Part shown: positions 14,545 through 22,329 of the stretch, piece by piece | Numbering within the stretch: position 1 is the first letter of the stretch | Layout of the letters: each line of letters begins with the position of its first letter | Origin: Ancylobacter koreensis | Lineage (GTDB): Bacteria; Pseudomonadota; Alphaproteobacteria; Rhizobiales; Xanthobacteraceae | Assembly: GCF_023016525.1 (NCBI RefSeq) | Contig: NZ_JALKCG010000005.1 | Coordinates: forward strand, 124,001-188,000 | Direction: 5' to 3' | DNA: 64,000 nucleotides | Made by a program: the position numbers and the translations under genes | The notes under the pieces: model-generated | What the model was told of the DNA's origin: nothing | Databases searched by the model: none | The model's input: only the letters and a program-made list of their open reading frames with translations

Positions 14545-15687
14545 TCACCGCGCCAGCCGCGACAGCAGCGCCACCAGCTCGCCCTGCCGGTGGGTGCCGG
14601 TCTTCTGGAAGATCACGCGCAGGCGCACCCGTGCGGTCTCGTAGCTGACGGCGAGTTCGTCGGCCGCCGCGCGCAGCTCGGTGCCGGCGACGAGGCGCAC
14701 CGCCAGCCGGGCCTCGGCGAGCGTCAGCCCGAAGGCGACGCGCAGCCGCTCCTCGCGCGGCACGGGAAGCCGGGCGAGGTCGGTCAGCAGCAGCAGGATC
14801 TGCGCATGGTTGAACAGGTCGCAGAAAATACCGGACAGCGGCAGCACCTCGGCGAGGATCGGCCGTCCGCCGCGCCGGGCGATCAGCGAGGAGGGCTGCA
14901 TGCTGGCGACCGCCGTGCGGTCGACCCGCAACGCGTTGCGGATCATCGCCTGCAGGGCGGCATTGCTTCTGCGGTCGGCCGGCGCCAACACGCCGCGCAC
15001 CAGGTGCAGGTCCGGCCCCAGCAGCGCCTCGGCGCCGGCGTTCAGCGAATGCACTTGGCCGCGCCAGTCGATCAGCGCGGCCGGCGCGTTCACCGCGTCG
15101 AGCCCGGTGGTGGCGGCGCGTGCCTTCTCCAACTCCAGCTTGTCGGAAAGGCTGATCAGGCGGCGGAACTGCGGCACGAAGCGGCTGATATAGGCCGCCT
15201 CCTCCGGGTTGAAGTGCTCCTGCCGGTTCGCGCGCAGCATGGGGATGCACCAGCTCTGGTCGACCATCGGCACGTTGATCATCGCATAGCCGGGAAAGCC
15301 GAAGCGCAGATACAGGTCGTTATAGTGCCGCGAGCGCCGGCGTTCCTCGTCGGTGGCAAGTTGGTGCTCGATCACGACGGAGCGTCCCGCCACCATCAGC
15401 GGCAGCCCCCGCTCGGCGCGGTAGTGGTTGAGATACCAGCGGCTGCGCTCGTATTCCTCCACCACCTCCATATATTCGTGCGAGATCGGCACCTTGGAGA
15501 GGCTGCGCCGCGGGTCGCGCGGGTCGGAGGCGGAGAGGTCCCGCTCATAGGGATAGAACATCATCGCCGCGCCGCCGAAGGCCTGCGCCAGCTCGTGCAG
15601 CGCGTCCGCCCACAGGCCGGGCGCGAGGACGGCCTCGTAGCAGCGGTCCAGCGCCTGCCTTATGCGATCCTCGCGCATCCCGCCCAT
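14545..15687 (-). CDS. LuxR-type HTH transcriptional regulator
   Basis: A 380-residue regulator with a large N-terminal sensor region and a C-terminal LuxR/GerE helix-turn-helix at about residues 318-378 (FGLTLAEARLAVRLVAGTELRAAADELAVSYETARVRLRVIFQKTGTHRQGELVALL). The middle part (DAVNAPAALIDWRGQVHSLNAGAEALLG) looks like a PAS fold. This architecture (PAS plus LuxR HTH, no receiver or acyl-homoserine-lactone domain) is common in Hyphomicrobiales, but the ligand is unknown. A GCGTGA-N5-TCACGC inverted repeat lies 33 bp upstream of its start and could be its own operator. Confidence 0.85.
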   Translation of the reverse strand: MGGMREDRIRQALDRCYEAVLAPGLWADALHELAQAFGGAAMMFYPYERDLSASDPRDPRRSLSKVPISHEYMEVVEEYERSRWYLNHYRAERGLPLMVAGRSVVIEHQLATDEERRRSRHYNDLYLRFGFPGYAMINVPMVDQSWCIPMLRANRQEHFNPEEAAYISRFVPQFRRLISLSDKLELEKARAATTGLDAVNAPAALIDWRGQVHSLNAGAEALLGPDLHLVRGVLAPADRRSNAALQAMIRNALRVDRTAVASMQPSSLIARRGGRPILAEVLPLSGIFCDLFNHAQILLLLTDLARLPVPREERLRVAFGLTLAEARLAVRLVAGTELRAAADELAVSYETARVRLRVIFQKTGTHRQGELVALLSRLAR

Positions 15688-15988
15688 CCCCGGCGCAACG
15701 GGCGATTGTAGGCACGGATGCGTGACGTTTTCACGCGAAATACCTCCACGAAGGCTGCCAGTTCCTCGCTTTCGGACGAATTACGACCCGCATCTGCGAG
15801 CCGGGCGCGCCGGCGCGATGCGAAAGCGATCGGCGCGGCCCGCCGACGCCCGGTCGAAGCCGCCCCGGCACGGGATCGCGCGGGCGCCCGCGCCCTCTCC
15901 CACGGAACGCATTGACACCGGCGCGCGGCGATCTACGGTCCGCGCGCGATCCGGCCGCGTGAGCCGCCTCGCTCCACGGTGCCCGCGC
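15688..15988. other. Divergent intergenic region between LuxR-type and EamA genes
   Basis: These 301 bp separate two divergent genes and I see no supported gene in them. The 15720-15736 inverted repeat is the only clear structure. The right half is very GC-rich and has no clear promoter by eye. Confidence 0.5.
15720..15736. promoter_or_regulatory. Inverted repeat, candidate operator of the LuxR-type regulator
   Basis: GCGTGACGTTTTCACGC has 6-bp arms around a 5-base spacer and lies 33 bp upstream of the LuxR-type start codon at 15687, in the divergent region to an EamA transporter gene at 15989. The position suits autoregulation or control of the transporter, but binding is inferred only. Confidence 0.4.
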
Positions 15989-16888
15989 ATGACCCCCAGA
16001 GACATTGCCTCCTACGTCTTCCTGGCGGTGACATGGGGTGCCTCCTTCGTGGTGATGACCCACATCATCCATGCCTTCGGCTGGGCCGGCTCGGTGGCAC
16101 TGCGTTCGTTCCTGGCGGCCGGCACGCTGTTCCTCGCCGCCCGGCTCGTCGGCCGGAAGCTCGATTTCAGCTTCGGCATCCGGCCGCTGCTGGTGGTGGG
16201 CGCCTTCACCGTGGCGGCGCAGCTCACGCTGATCTCCTACGGCCTGCCGCGCATCGGCACCGCCATGTCGGCGATCCTCGTCGCCACCATCCCGCTTTTC
16301 TCGATGCTGATCGCCCGGCTCTGGCGGGTCGAGCCGATCCGGCCGGGCGGGGTCGTCGGCATCGCGCTCGGCATCATCGGCGTGGTGCTGCTGGTCGGCT
16401 TTCCCGCGCGGCCGGTGACGCCGGATTTCCTCGTCGGCTGCGCGGCGACCATCGCCTCCACCCTGTCGGCGGCGTTCGGCAGCGTCTATGCCGGGCGGCG
16501 CCTGTCCAGCGCCGGCTCGTGGGAGGTCACGATCGGCGCCTTCCTCGTCGGCGGGCTGCTCACCCTGCCCCTTCTTGCCGTGGTGCCGATCCCCACCGTG
16601 CCGGTGGCGCACGACTATCTGATGCTGCTCATCGCCGGCACGCTGATGAGCGCGATGACCTATGTCGCCTATTTCGGCCTCATCGCCTCCATCGGCCCGA
16701 CGCGCGCCATCAGCGTCGAGTTCGCGGTGACGGCGGTCGCCGTGACCATCGGCACGCTGCTGCTCGACGAGCCGCTGTCGCTGCCGCAAATGGCCGGCGC
16801 GGCGGTCATCGGCATCGGCTGCGCGCTGGTGCTCGGCGTCATCCGGCTCGGCCGGGCCGACGCCGTGGCCGAGCATCCCGGCGCCTGA
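15989..16888 (+). CDS. EamA/DMT-family membrane transporter
   Basis: A 299-residue protein with ten hydrophobic segments in two repeated halves, the EamA (drug/metabolite transporter) layout. The first half opens SYVFLAVTWGASFVVMTHII, with RSFLAAGTLFLAAR as the second helix; the second half ends TLLLDEPLSLPQMAGAAVIGIGCALVLG, a signature motif for the family. The ATG at 15989 begins MTPRDIASYV. EamA proteins export amino acids or other metabolites, and the substrate cannot be called here. It is divergent from the LuxR-type regulator, a possible regulator-exporter pair. Confidence 0.9.
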   Translation: MTPRDIASYVFLAVTWGASFVVMTHIIHAFGWAGSVALRSFLAAGTLFLAARLVGRKLDFSFGIRPLLVVGAFTVAAQLTLISYGLPRIGTAMSAILVATIPLFSMLIARLWRVEPIRPGGVVGIALGIIGVVLLVGFPARPVTPDFLVGCAATIASTLSAAFGSVYAGRRLSSAGSWEVTIGAFLVGGLLTLPLLAVVPIPTVPVAHDYLMLLIAGTLMSAMTYVAYFGLIASIGPTRAISVEFAVTAVAVTIGTLLLDEPLSLPQMAGAAVIGIGCALVLGVIRLGRADAVAEHPGA

Positions 16889-16897
16889 GGGCGCGGA

Positions 16898-17659
16898 TCA
16901 GCTCCCCAGCAGCGTCGAGCGGGTGAGCCGGCGCACGGCGAGATCGGCCCGCGCCGCGTCCTGCCGGGTGCGCTCCACCGTGTCGTTCACGAAGGTCAGG
17001 TGGTCGTGCGTCGCCTTCTCGGCCCGCGCCGCGTCGCCCGCCACCACCGCCTCGCCGATGGCCCGGTGCTGCTCCAGCAGCGCGTTACGGAAGGCGGCGA
17101 CCTCGAACAGGCTGGTGCGGTTGAAGAAGATGTCCCGCCGCAGCATCTCCGAGAAGGCCCGCATCACATGCAGGATGACGAGGTTGTGCGAGGCGCCGTA
17201 GACCAGCCGGTGCAGCTCGATGTCGGCCTCCGCCTCACGGTCGGCGTTCTGCGCCTGATGCGCCGCCTCCATCTCGGCGAGGCACTCGCGGATCGCCTCG
17301 CGCTCCGGCGTGGTGGCACGCACCGCCGCCAGCCCGGCCGCCGTGCGCTCCACCGCCGCGCGGTACTCGAAATAATCCGCCGTCACCCGCTCGTTGGACT
17401 GCAGCAATCCCGCCAGCGGCTCGGTCAGGCCGGACAGGAACTGGGTGACGCGGGTGCCCTCGCGGCTGGTGGCCAGCAGGCCGCGCTGCTCCAGCATCTC
17501 CAGCGCGTCGCGCAGCGACGGGCGGGAAACCTCCAGCCGCTCGGCGAGGTCGCGCTCGCTGGCGAGCTTCTCGCCCGGCCGCAGCACGCCTTCGAGGATC
17601 AGCCGCTCAATATGCTCGGCGATGGATTCCGCCAGCTTCGGTGTACGCAATCGTTCCAA
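16898..17659 (-). CDS. lldR: FadR-subfamily GntR regulator of the lactate locus
   Basis: A 253-residue GntR regulator. Residues 1-75 form a winged helix (ILEGVLRPGEKLASERDLAERLEVSRPSLRDALEMLEQRGLLATSREGTRV) and residues 95-230 the all-helical FCD ligand domain with Asp/His metal residues (DIELHRLVYGASHN, EQHRAIGEAV, HDHLTFVNDT). It is divergent from the lactate permease and L-lactate dehydrogenase genes, the usual place for an LldR/LctR-type regulator that senses L-lactate. A GntR-type palindrome at 17755-17773 lies in the shared promoter region. The symbol follows from context and subfamily, not direct proof. Confidence 0.82.
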   Translation of the reverse strand: MERLRTPKLAESIAEHIERLILEGVLRPGEKLASERDLAERLEVSRPSLRDALEMLEQRGLLATSREGTRVTQFLSGLTEPLAGLLQSNERVTADYFEYRAAVERTAAGLAAVRATTPEREAIRECLAEMEAAHQAQNADREAEADIELHRLVYGASHNLVILHVMRAFSEMLRRDIFFNRTSLFEVAAFRNALLEQHRAIGEAVVAGDAARAEKATHDHLTFVNDTVERTRQDAARADLAVRRLTRSTLLGS

Positions 17660-17754
17660 GGAACGAACCTCCCCTTTGTTTTTACTACGGAATTTTATGA
17701 GTTTCCGTTAGGTCATTAAAACCAAAGTTGCATCGGCGGACCAATTGACTTGAA

Positions 17755-17773
17755 TGGTAAGACAAACTTACCA
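17755..17773. promoter_or_regulatory. GntR-type operator between regulator and lactate operon
   Basis: TGGTAAG and CTTACCA form perfect 7-bp arms around a 5-base spacer. TGGT...ACCA is the known core of FadR-subfamily operators. The site is 96 bp upstream of the regulator start and 118 bp upstream of the lactate permease start. A second inverted repeat, CCTCCTT-N5-AAGGAGG (17792-17810), lies downstream and may be a second site or a leader hairpin. Control by lactate is an inference from the gene context. Confidence 0.7.
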
Positions 17774-17890
17774 AGCGGCACTCCATTGTAACCTCCTTAC
17801 CAGAAGGAGGGCTGGCACGGCAGAGCCCGGGCCCAATCCGGCACAAGCTGGGAACAACCCTGCACCGAATTCCTCCCCGGAGAAACGCCC

Positions 17891-19567
17891 GTGACCTGGA
17901 ACCAAGTATACGATCCGTTCGGCAGCATGGCGCTGTCGACGCTGCTGGCGGCCGTGCCGATCGTCGTCATGCTCGTCGGCCTCGGCTTCCTGCACATGAA
18001 GGCGCATGTCGCGGCCTTCGCTGGCCTCGTCGCCGCCTTCGTCATCGCCGTGTTCATCTTCGGCATGCCGGCCGACAAGGCGGGCCTCGCCGCCGGCTAC
18101 GGCGCGGCCTACGGCCTGATGCCGATCGGCTGGATCGTCCTCAACATCATCTTCCTGCATCAGCTCACGGAAACCAACGGCTCGTTCACGACGCTGCAGC
18201 ACTCCATCGCCGGCATCACCGGCGACCGCCGCCTGCAGCTCCTGCTGATCGCCTTCTCCTTCGGCGCGTTCTTCGAAGGCGCGGCCGGCTTCGGCACGCC
18301 CGTCGCCGTGACGGCCGCGCTGCTGATCGGGCTGGGCTTCTCGCCGCTCGCCGCCTCGGGCCTGTCGCTGATCGCCAACACCGCCCCGGTCGCGTATGGC
18401 GCTCTAGGTACTCCGGTAGTGGCGCTCGCCGCCGTCACCGGGCTCGACCTGCTCGACCTCTCGGCGATGATCGGCCGCCAGCTTCCCTTCTTCTCGCTGA
18501 TCGTGCCGTTCTGGCTGATCTGGGCCTTTGCGGGCTGGCGCGGCATGCTGGAGATATGGCCGGCGATCCTCGTCTGCGGCGTCTCCTTCGCCATTCCCCA
18601 GTTCCTGGTCTCCAACTTCCACGGCCCGTGGCTGGTCGACGTGGTCGCGGCCATCGTGTCGATGGTCTGCCTCGTGCTCTTCCTGCGCGTGTGGAAGCCG
18701 AAGAAGGAATGGACCTCGACGGCGCTGCGCAACTACAAGGGCGACGACGGCTCCGCCGACGTGGCGGCCAAGCCCGTCGACCTCGCGCTGCGCCCCTCGA
18801 CCGGCGATCTCGTCAAGGCGTGGCTGCCCTGGGGCATCCTGACCGTCTTCGTCTTCGCCTGGGGCATCCCGCAGGTGAAAACCGCGCTCGACGCGCTGTT
18901 CATCCAGAAGATCCCCTTCGAGGGCCTGCACAACCTCGTCTTCAAGGTGCCGCCGGTCGTCGCCCAGCCGCATGCGGAAGCGGCGGTGTTCAACTTCAAC
19001 ATCCTGTCGATGACCGGCTCGGGCATCTTCGCCTCCGCCGTCCTCGCGGGCCTGCTGATGGGCTACTCGCCGGTCGCGCTGGTGAAGATCTACGTCAAGA
19101 CGATCTGGAAGGTGCGCTTCTCGCTCGCCACCATCGCCATCATGCTGGCGCTGGGCTTCCTCACCCGCTACTCCGGCCTCGACGCCACGCTCGGCCTCGC
19201 CTTCGCGATGTCCGGCCCGTTCTACCCGCTGTTCGGCACGCTGCTGGGCTGGCTCGGCGTCGCGCTCACCGGCTCGGACACGGCCTCGAACGTGCTGTTC
19301 GGCGGTCTCCAGCGCATCACTTCCGAGCAGCTCGGCCTCTCGCCCATCCTCATGGGAGCGGCCAACTCCTCGGGCGGCGTGATGGGCAAGATGATCGACG
19401 CGCAGTCCATCGTCGTCGCCTCCACCGCCACCGGCTGGCTGAACAAGGAAGGCGTGATCCTGCGCTACGTGTTCTTCCACTCGCTGGCGCTGGCGGTGCT
19501 GGTCGGCCTGCTGGTGACGATGCAGGCCTATGTCTGGCCGTTCACGGCCCTTGTCATTCATCATTGA
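17891..19567 (+). CDS. lldP: L-lactate permease
   Basis: A 558-residue inner membrane permease of the LctP family that imports L-lactate (and often glycolate) with protons. A GTG start begins TWNQVYDPFGSMALSTLLAAVPIVVML. There are about 12-14 membrane segments. Conserved family motifs include FGAFFEGAAGFGTPVAVTAALLIGLGF, ANTAPVAYGALGTPV and GSDTASNVLFGGLQ. It is 61 bp upstream of the L-lactate dehydrogenase gene and divergent from the GntR regulator. Codons around 18401-18418 (GCT CTA GGT ACT CCG GTA) are markedly rare for this genome, in the middle of the conserved YGALGTP motif. Confidence 0.95.
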   Translation: MTWNQVYDPFGSMALSTLLAAVPIVVMLVGLGFLHMKAHVAAFAGLVAAFVIAVFIFGMPADKAGLAAGYGAAYGLMPIGWIVLNIIFLHQLTETNGSFTTLQHSIAGITGDRRLQLLLIAFSFGAFFEGAAGFGTPVAVTAALLIGLGFSPLAASGLSLIANTAPVAYGALGTPVVALAAVTGLDLLDLSAMIGRQLPFFSLIVPFWLIWAFAGWRGMLEIWPAILVCGVSFAIPQFLVSNFHGPWLVDVVAAIVSMVCLVLFLRVWKPKKEWTSTALRNYKGDDGSADVAAKPVDLALRPSTGDLVKAWLPWGILTVFVFAWGIPQVKTALDALFIQKIPFEGLHNLVFKVPPVVAQPHAEAAVFNFNILSMTGSGIFASAVLAGLLMGYSPVALVKIYVKTIWKVRFSLATIAIMLALGFLTRYSGLDATLGLAFAMSGPFYPLFGTLLGWLGVALTGSDTASNVLFGGLQRITSEQLGLSPILMGAANSSGGVMGKMIDAQSIVVASTATGWLNKEGVILRYVFFHSLALAVLVGLLVTMQAYVWPFTALVIHH

Positions 19568-19628
19568 CCTGTGCCGGGGGAGGCGTATCAGCCTCCCCCG
19601 CATTCCTTTTCGGGCTTGGAGACCGCCA

Positions 19629-20765
19629 ATGGCTCCCGTGACCAGCATCCAGGACCTGCGCGCCATCGCGAAGCGCAAGGTGCCGCGCGCCATCTTCCAC
19701 TATGCCGACCGCGGCTCCTATGACGAGGCGACGCTGCGCGCCAACAAGGCGGACCTCGCCGCCATCGGCCTGCGCCAGCGCGTGATGATCGACGTCTCCG
19801 AGCGCTCCACCGCCACCACCCTGATCGGCGAGAAGGTCGCCCTCCCCCTCGCCATCGCGCCGACCGGCCTCACCGGCCTGTTCCACGGCGACGGCGAGAT
19901 CCATGGCTGCCGCGCCGCGCAGGCCGCCGGCATTCCCTTCACCCTCTCGACCATGTCGATCTGCTCGATCGAGGACGTGGCGGGCGCGGTGGACAAGCCC
20001 TTCTGGTTCCAGCTCTACGTGATGCGCGACCGCAAATTCTCGGAATCGCTGATCGAGCGCGCCAAGGCCGCCAAATGCTCGGCCCTCGTGCTGACGCTCG
20101 ACCTGCAGATCCAGGGCCAGCGCCACATGGACATCAAGAACGGCCTCTCCGTTCCCCCCAGGCTCACCCTCGCCAACGCGCTCGACATCGCCACCAAACC
20201 GCACTGGATCGCCAGCGTGCTGATGGGCAAGCGCCATTCCTTCGGCAACCTCGCCGTGCGCAAGGAAAGCGACAGCCTCTCAACCCTATCGCAGTGGATC
20301 GCCGGCCAGTTCGACCCCTCCCTGTCGTGGAAGGACGTGGAATGGGTGCGCTCGCTCTGGCCGGGCAAGCTCATCCTCAAGGGCGTGCTCGACGTCGAGG
20401 ACGCGAAGATCGCCGCCGCCACCGGCGTGGACGCCATCGTGGTGTCCAACCATGGCGGGCGCCAGCTCGACGGTGCCATCTCCTCGATCAAGGCGCTGCC
20501 GCGCATCGTCGACGCCATCGGCGGCGGCACGAGCGAGGTCTGGTTCGACGGCGGCGTGCAGTCGGGTCAGGATATCCTCAAGGCGCGGGCGCTCGGCGCG
20601 CGGGGCTGCATGATGGGCAAGGCCTTCCTGTGGTCGCTGGCCGCCGGCGGTCAGGCGGGCGTCGCCAAGGCCATCGAGATCATGCGCCGCGAGCTCGACG
20701 TCTCCATGGCGCTGACCGGCACCAAGGACATCGAGCAGGTCGACAGGAGCGTGCTGGAGCTCTGA
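19629..20765 (+). CDS. lldD: L-lactate dehydrogenase (FMN, quinone-linked)
   Basis: A 378-residue FMN-dependent alpha-hydroxy-acid oxidoreductase. It begins MAPVTSIQDLRAIAKRKVPRAIFHYADRGSYDEATL, and carries APTGLTGLFHGDGE for FMN binding, the catalytic His near residue 275 in VVSNHGGRQLDGA, and GGVQSGQDILKARALGA for the flavin phosphate. These features identify LldD, which oxidises L-lactate to pyruvate and passes electrons to quinone at the membrane. The ATG at 19629 sits 61 bp after the permease stop, so the two are co-transcribed. Together with the regulator this is a complete L-lactate utilisation unit. Confidence 0.94.
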   Translation: MAPVTSIQDLRAIAKRKVPRAIFHYADRGSYDEATLRANKADLAAIGLRQRVMIDVSERSTATTLIGEKVALPLAIAPTGLTGLFHGDGEIHGCRAAQAAGIPFTLSTMSICSIEDVAGAVDKPFWFQLYVMRDRKFSESLIERAKAAKCSALVLTLDLQIQGQRHMDIKNGLSVPPRLTLANALDIATKPHWIASVLMGKRHSFGNLAVRKESDSLSTLSQWIAGQFDPSLSWKDVEWVRSLWPGKLILKGVLDVEDAKIAAATGVDAIVVSNHGGRQLDGAISSIKALPRIVDAIGGGTSEVWFDGGVQSGQDILKARALGARGCMMGKAFLWSLAAGGQAGVAKAIEIMRRELDVSMALTGTKDIEQVDRSVLEL

Positions 20766-20849
20766 GCCCGTCGACGGTATCGCGGGCGGCATTGTCGCGG
20801 AACGGCGACGGCGCCATGCTCGGGATGCCGGGATGTACGGGAGCCTCAC

Positions 20850-21143
20850 ATGACCGACGAAACGATGACCCGCCGCGACCTTGCCACGCTGGCGGCGGGC
20901 GGTGCCCTCGCCGTGGCCTTCGCCACCCTGCCGGCGCTGCCGGCCTCCGCCTATCAGGGCAATATGGAGCGGGCGGTGTCCGACCTCTACGCCGCGCTCG
21001 CCTCGCTGCGGGAATCGACGCCCAACAAGGGCGGCCACCGCGAACGGGCCATCGAGCTGGTGCGTCAGGCCATCGCCGAGACGCAGGCCGGCATCGACTT
21101 TGCCGACGAGCATGGCGGCGCCGGCCCCGGCGGCCCGCCCTGA
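20850..21143 (+). CDS. Small Tat-exported helical protein, function unknown
   Basis: A 97-residue protein with an N-terminal twin-arginine signal (MTRRDLATLAAGGALAVAFATLPALPASA), so it is predicted to be exported folded. The mature part is a helical pair, GNMERAVSDLYAALASLRESTPNKGGHRERAIELVRQAIAETQAGIDFA, with the KGGHRERAIELV stretch that I recall from small exported proteins in Bradyrhizobium and relatives. It is 84 bp downstream of lldD, possibly read from the same transcript. No enzymatic motif is visible. Confidence 0.75.
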   Translation: MTDETMTRRDLATLAAGGALAVAFATLPALPASAYQGNMERAVSDLYAALASLRESTPNKGGHRERAIELVRQAIAETQAGIDFADEHGGAGPGGPP

Positions 21144-21156
21144 GCACGGCGGCGGC

Positions 21157-21552
21157 CTAATCCTCGGAGCGCCGGCTCTCGTCGTCGCGGTCGCGCGCGT
21201 AGCGGTGCGCCAGCGGAAAGGCCGGGAGCCAGCTCTCCCGGCGCACCGTCCACAGCTCATAGGTCGGCACGAACCCATCGGGTGCATCGAGCGCGCCGAG
21301 GTTGACCTCGATCTCGTCCCCGGAGCGGCCGAACACCGAGGAGCCGCAGCGCGGGCAGAAGTGACGGCCCTCATAGTCGCGCGTGGCGCCCTCGATGCTT
21401 ACCGCCTCCTGCGGGAAGATTGCCGAGGCGTGAAACAGCGCCCCGTGATGCTTGCGGCAGTCAAGGCAATGGCAGAGCCCGACGCGATACGGGCGCCCCT
21501 TCGCAACGAGCCTCATATCGCCGCACAGGCAGCCGCCGGTCACGCTCTCCAT
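21157..21552 (-). CDS. GFA-family zinc protein (glutathione-dependent formaldehyde-activating fold)
   Basis: A 131-residue protein of the Gfa/Mss4 fold. Two zinc sites are visible: CLCGDMR (residues 8-14) with CPRCGSSVF (about 71-79), and CHCLDCRKHHG (about 28-38). GSSVFG is the usual signature. The family includes S-(hydroxymethyl)glutathione synthase but most members have unknown substrates, so no reaction is assigned. It sits alone on the minus strand, convergent with the Tat protein gene. Confidence 0.88.
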   Translation of the reverse strand: MESVTGGCLCGDMRLVAKGRPYRVGLCHCLDCRKHHGALFHASAIFPQEAVSIEGATRDYEGRHFCPRCGSSVFGRSGDEIEVNLGALDAPDGFVPTYELWTVRRESWLPAFPLAHRYARDRDDESRRSED

Positions 21553-21627
21553 GAAAATTTCTCCCCGAGGCTCCTCTCCGAGAACCTTCTCCGAGACCCT
21601 TCTCCCCCCGGCGACGGCCCGGCCGCT

Positions 21628-22170
21628 CTAGCGTCGCGTCCCCTTGCTGGCCACCGCCCCGGAGCCGACGGCGGCGGATTTGCGCAGCGCGCCGCGCGGC
21701 AGGCGCAGCGGCCAGCGCACCATGTGGTCGAGATAATCCTCCAGCGGCACCTCATCCTCCAGTGCGCCGACGCGCCCGCGCACCGAAACACCGGCGGCGT
21801 GCACGCTGTCGGGATCGCCGGAGACCAGCGGATGCCACCAGTAGAGGTCGCGCCCCTCGGCGACGAGCCGGTAGCCGCAGGACGGCGGCAGCCAGCCGAG
21901 CGAGCGCACCGCCTCCGGCGTCAGGCGCACGCAGTCCGGCACCTGCGCCTGCCGGTTGGGATAGTCGCGGCAGCGGCAGCCGAATTCGTCGAGAAGCTGG
22001 CAGCCTATGTCGGTATAGGCGATGGCGTCGCTGTCCTCGTCCTGCAGCTTGACGAGGCAGCAGCGCCCGCAGCCGTCGCACAGGCTTTCCCACTCGGCGG
22101 GGTTCATCTCCTCCAGAGACTTGGCGCGCCAGAACGGCGTCTCGCCGCCCGCGCCGGTTTCGTCGGCCAT
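21628..22170 (-). CDS. YcgN family cysteine cluster protein (UPF0260)
   Basis: A 180-residue member of the UPF0260/YcgN family. It contains the [16 protein letters not shown] cluster (residues 31-46), a further cysteine set in [26 protein letters not shown] (about 56-81), and [27 protein letters not shown], which is nearly invariant in the family. The cysteines probably hold an iron-sulfur or zinc centre. Function is unknown in general. The C-terminal 20 residues are basic and low-complexity. Confidence 0.92.
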   Translation of the reverse strand: MADETGAGGETPFWRAKSLEEMNPAEWESLCDGCGRCCLVKLQDEDSDAIAYTDIGCQLLDEFGCRCRDYPNRQAQVPDCVRLTPEAVRSLGWLPPSCGYRLVAEGRDLYWWHPLVSGDPDSVHAAGVSVRGRVGALEDEVPLEDYLDHMVRWPLRLPRGALRKSAAVGSGAVASKGTRR

Positions 22171-22329
22171 CGCGATGGGTTTCCATGAAGATCAGCGCCG
22201 GTCCGCGCTTCACGAACCGGCAATCAAACCTTAGATAGCCTCGCATCTTCGCTCTGGCGAGCCTTCTTCCCGCCCTCGTGCGCGGGCATGGGCTCGGCTA
22301 TAAGGGCGAAGCGCCGCTGGAGCACGTGC

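Noticed and set aside
15731-16876. Minus-strand frame of 381 codons opposite the EamA transporter
   Set aside because: Low-complexity Asp/Arg/His composition; the plus strand encodes ten conserved membrane helices.
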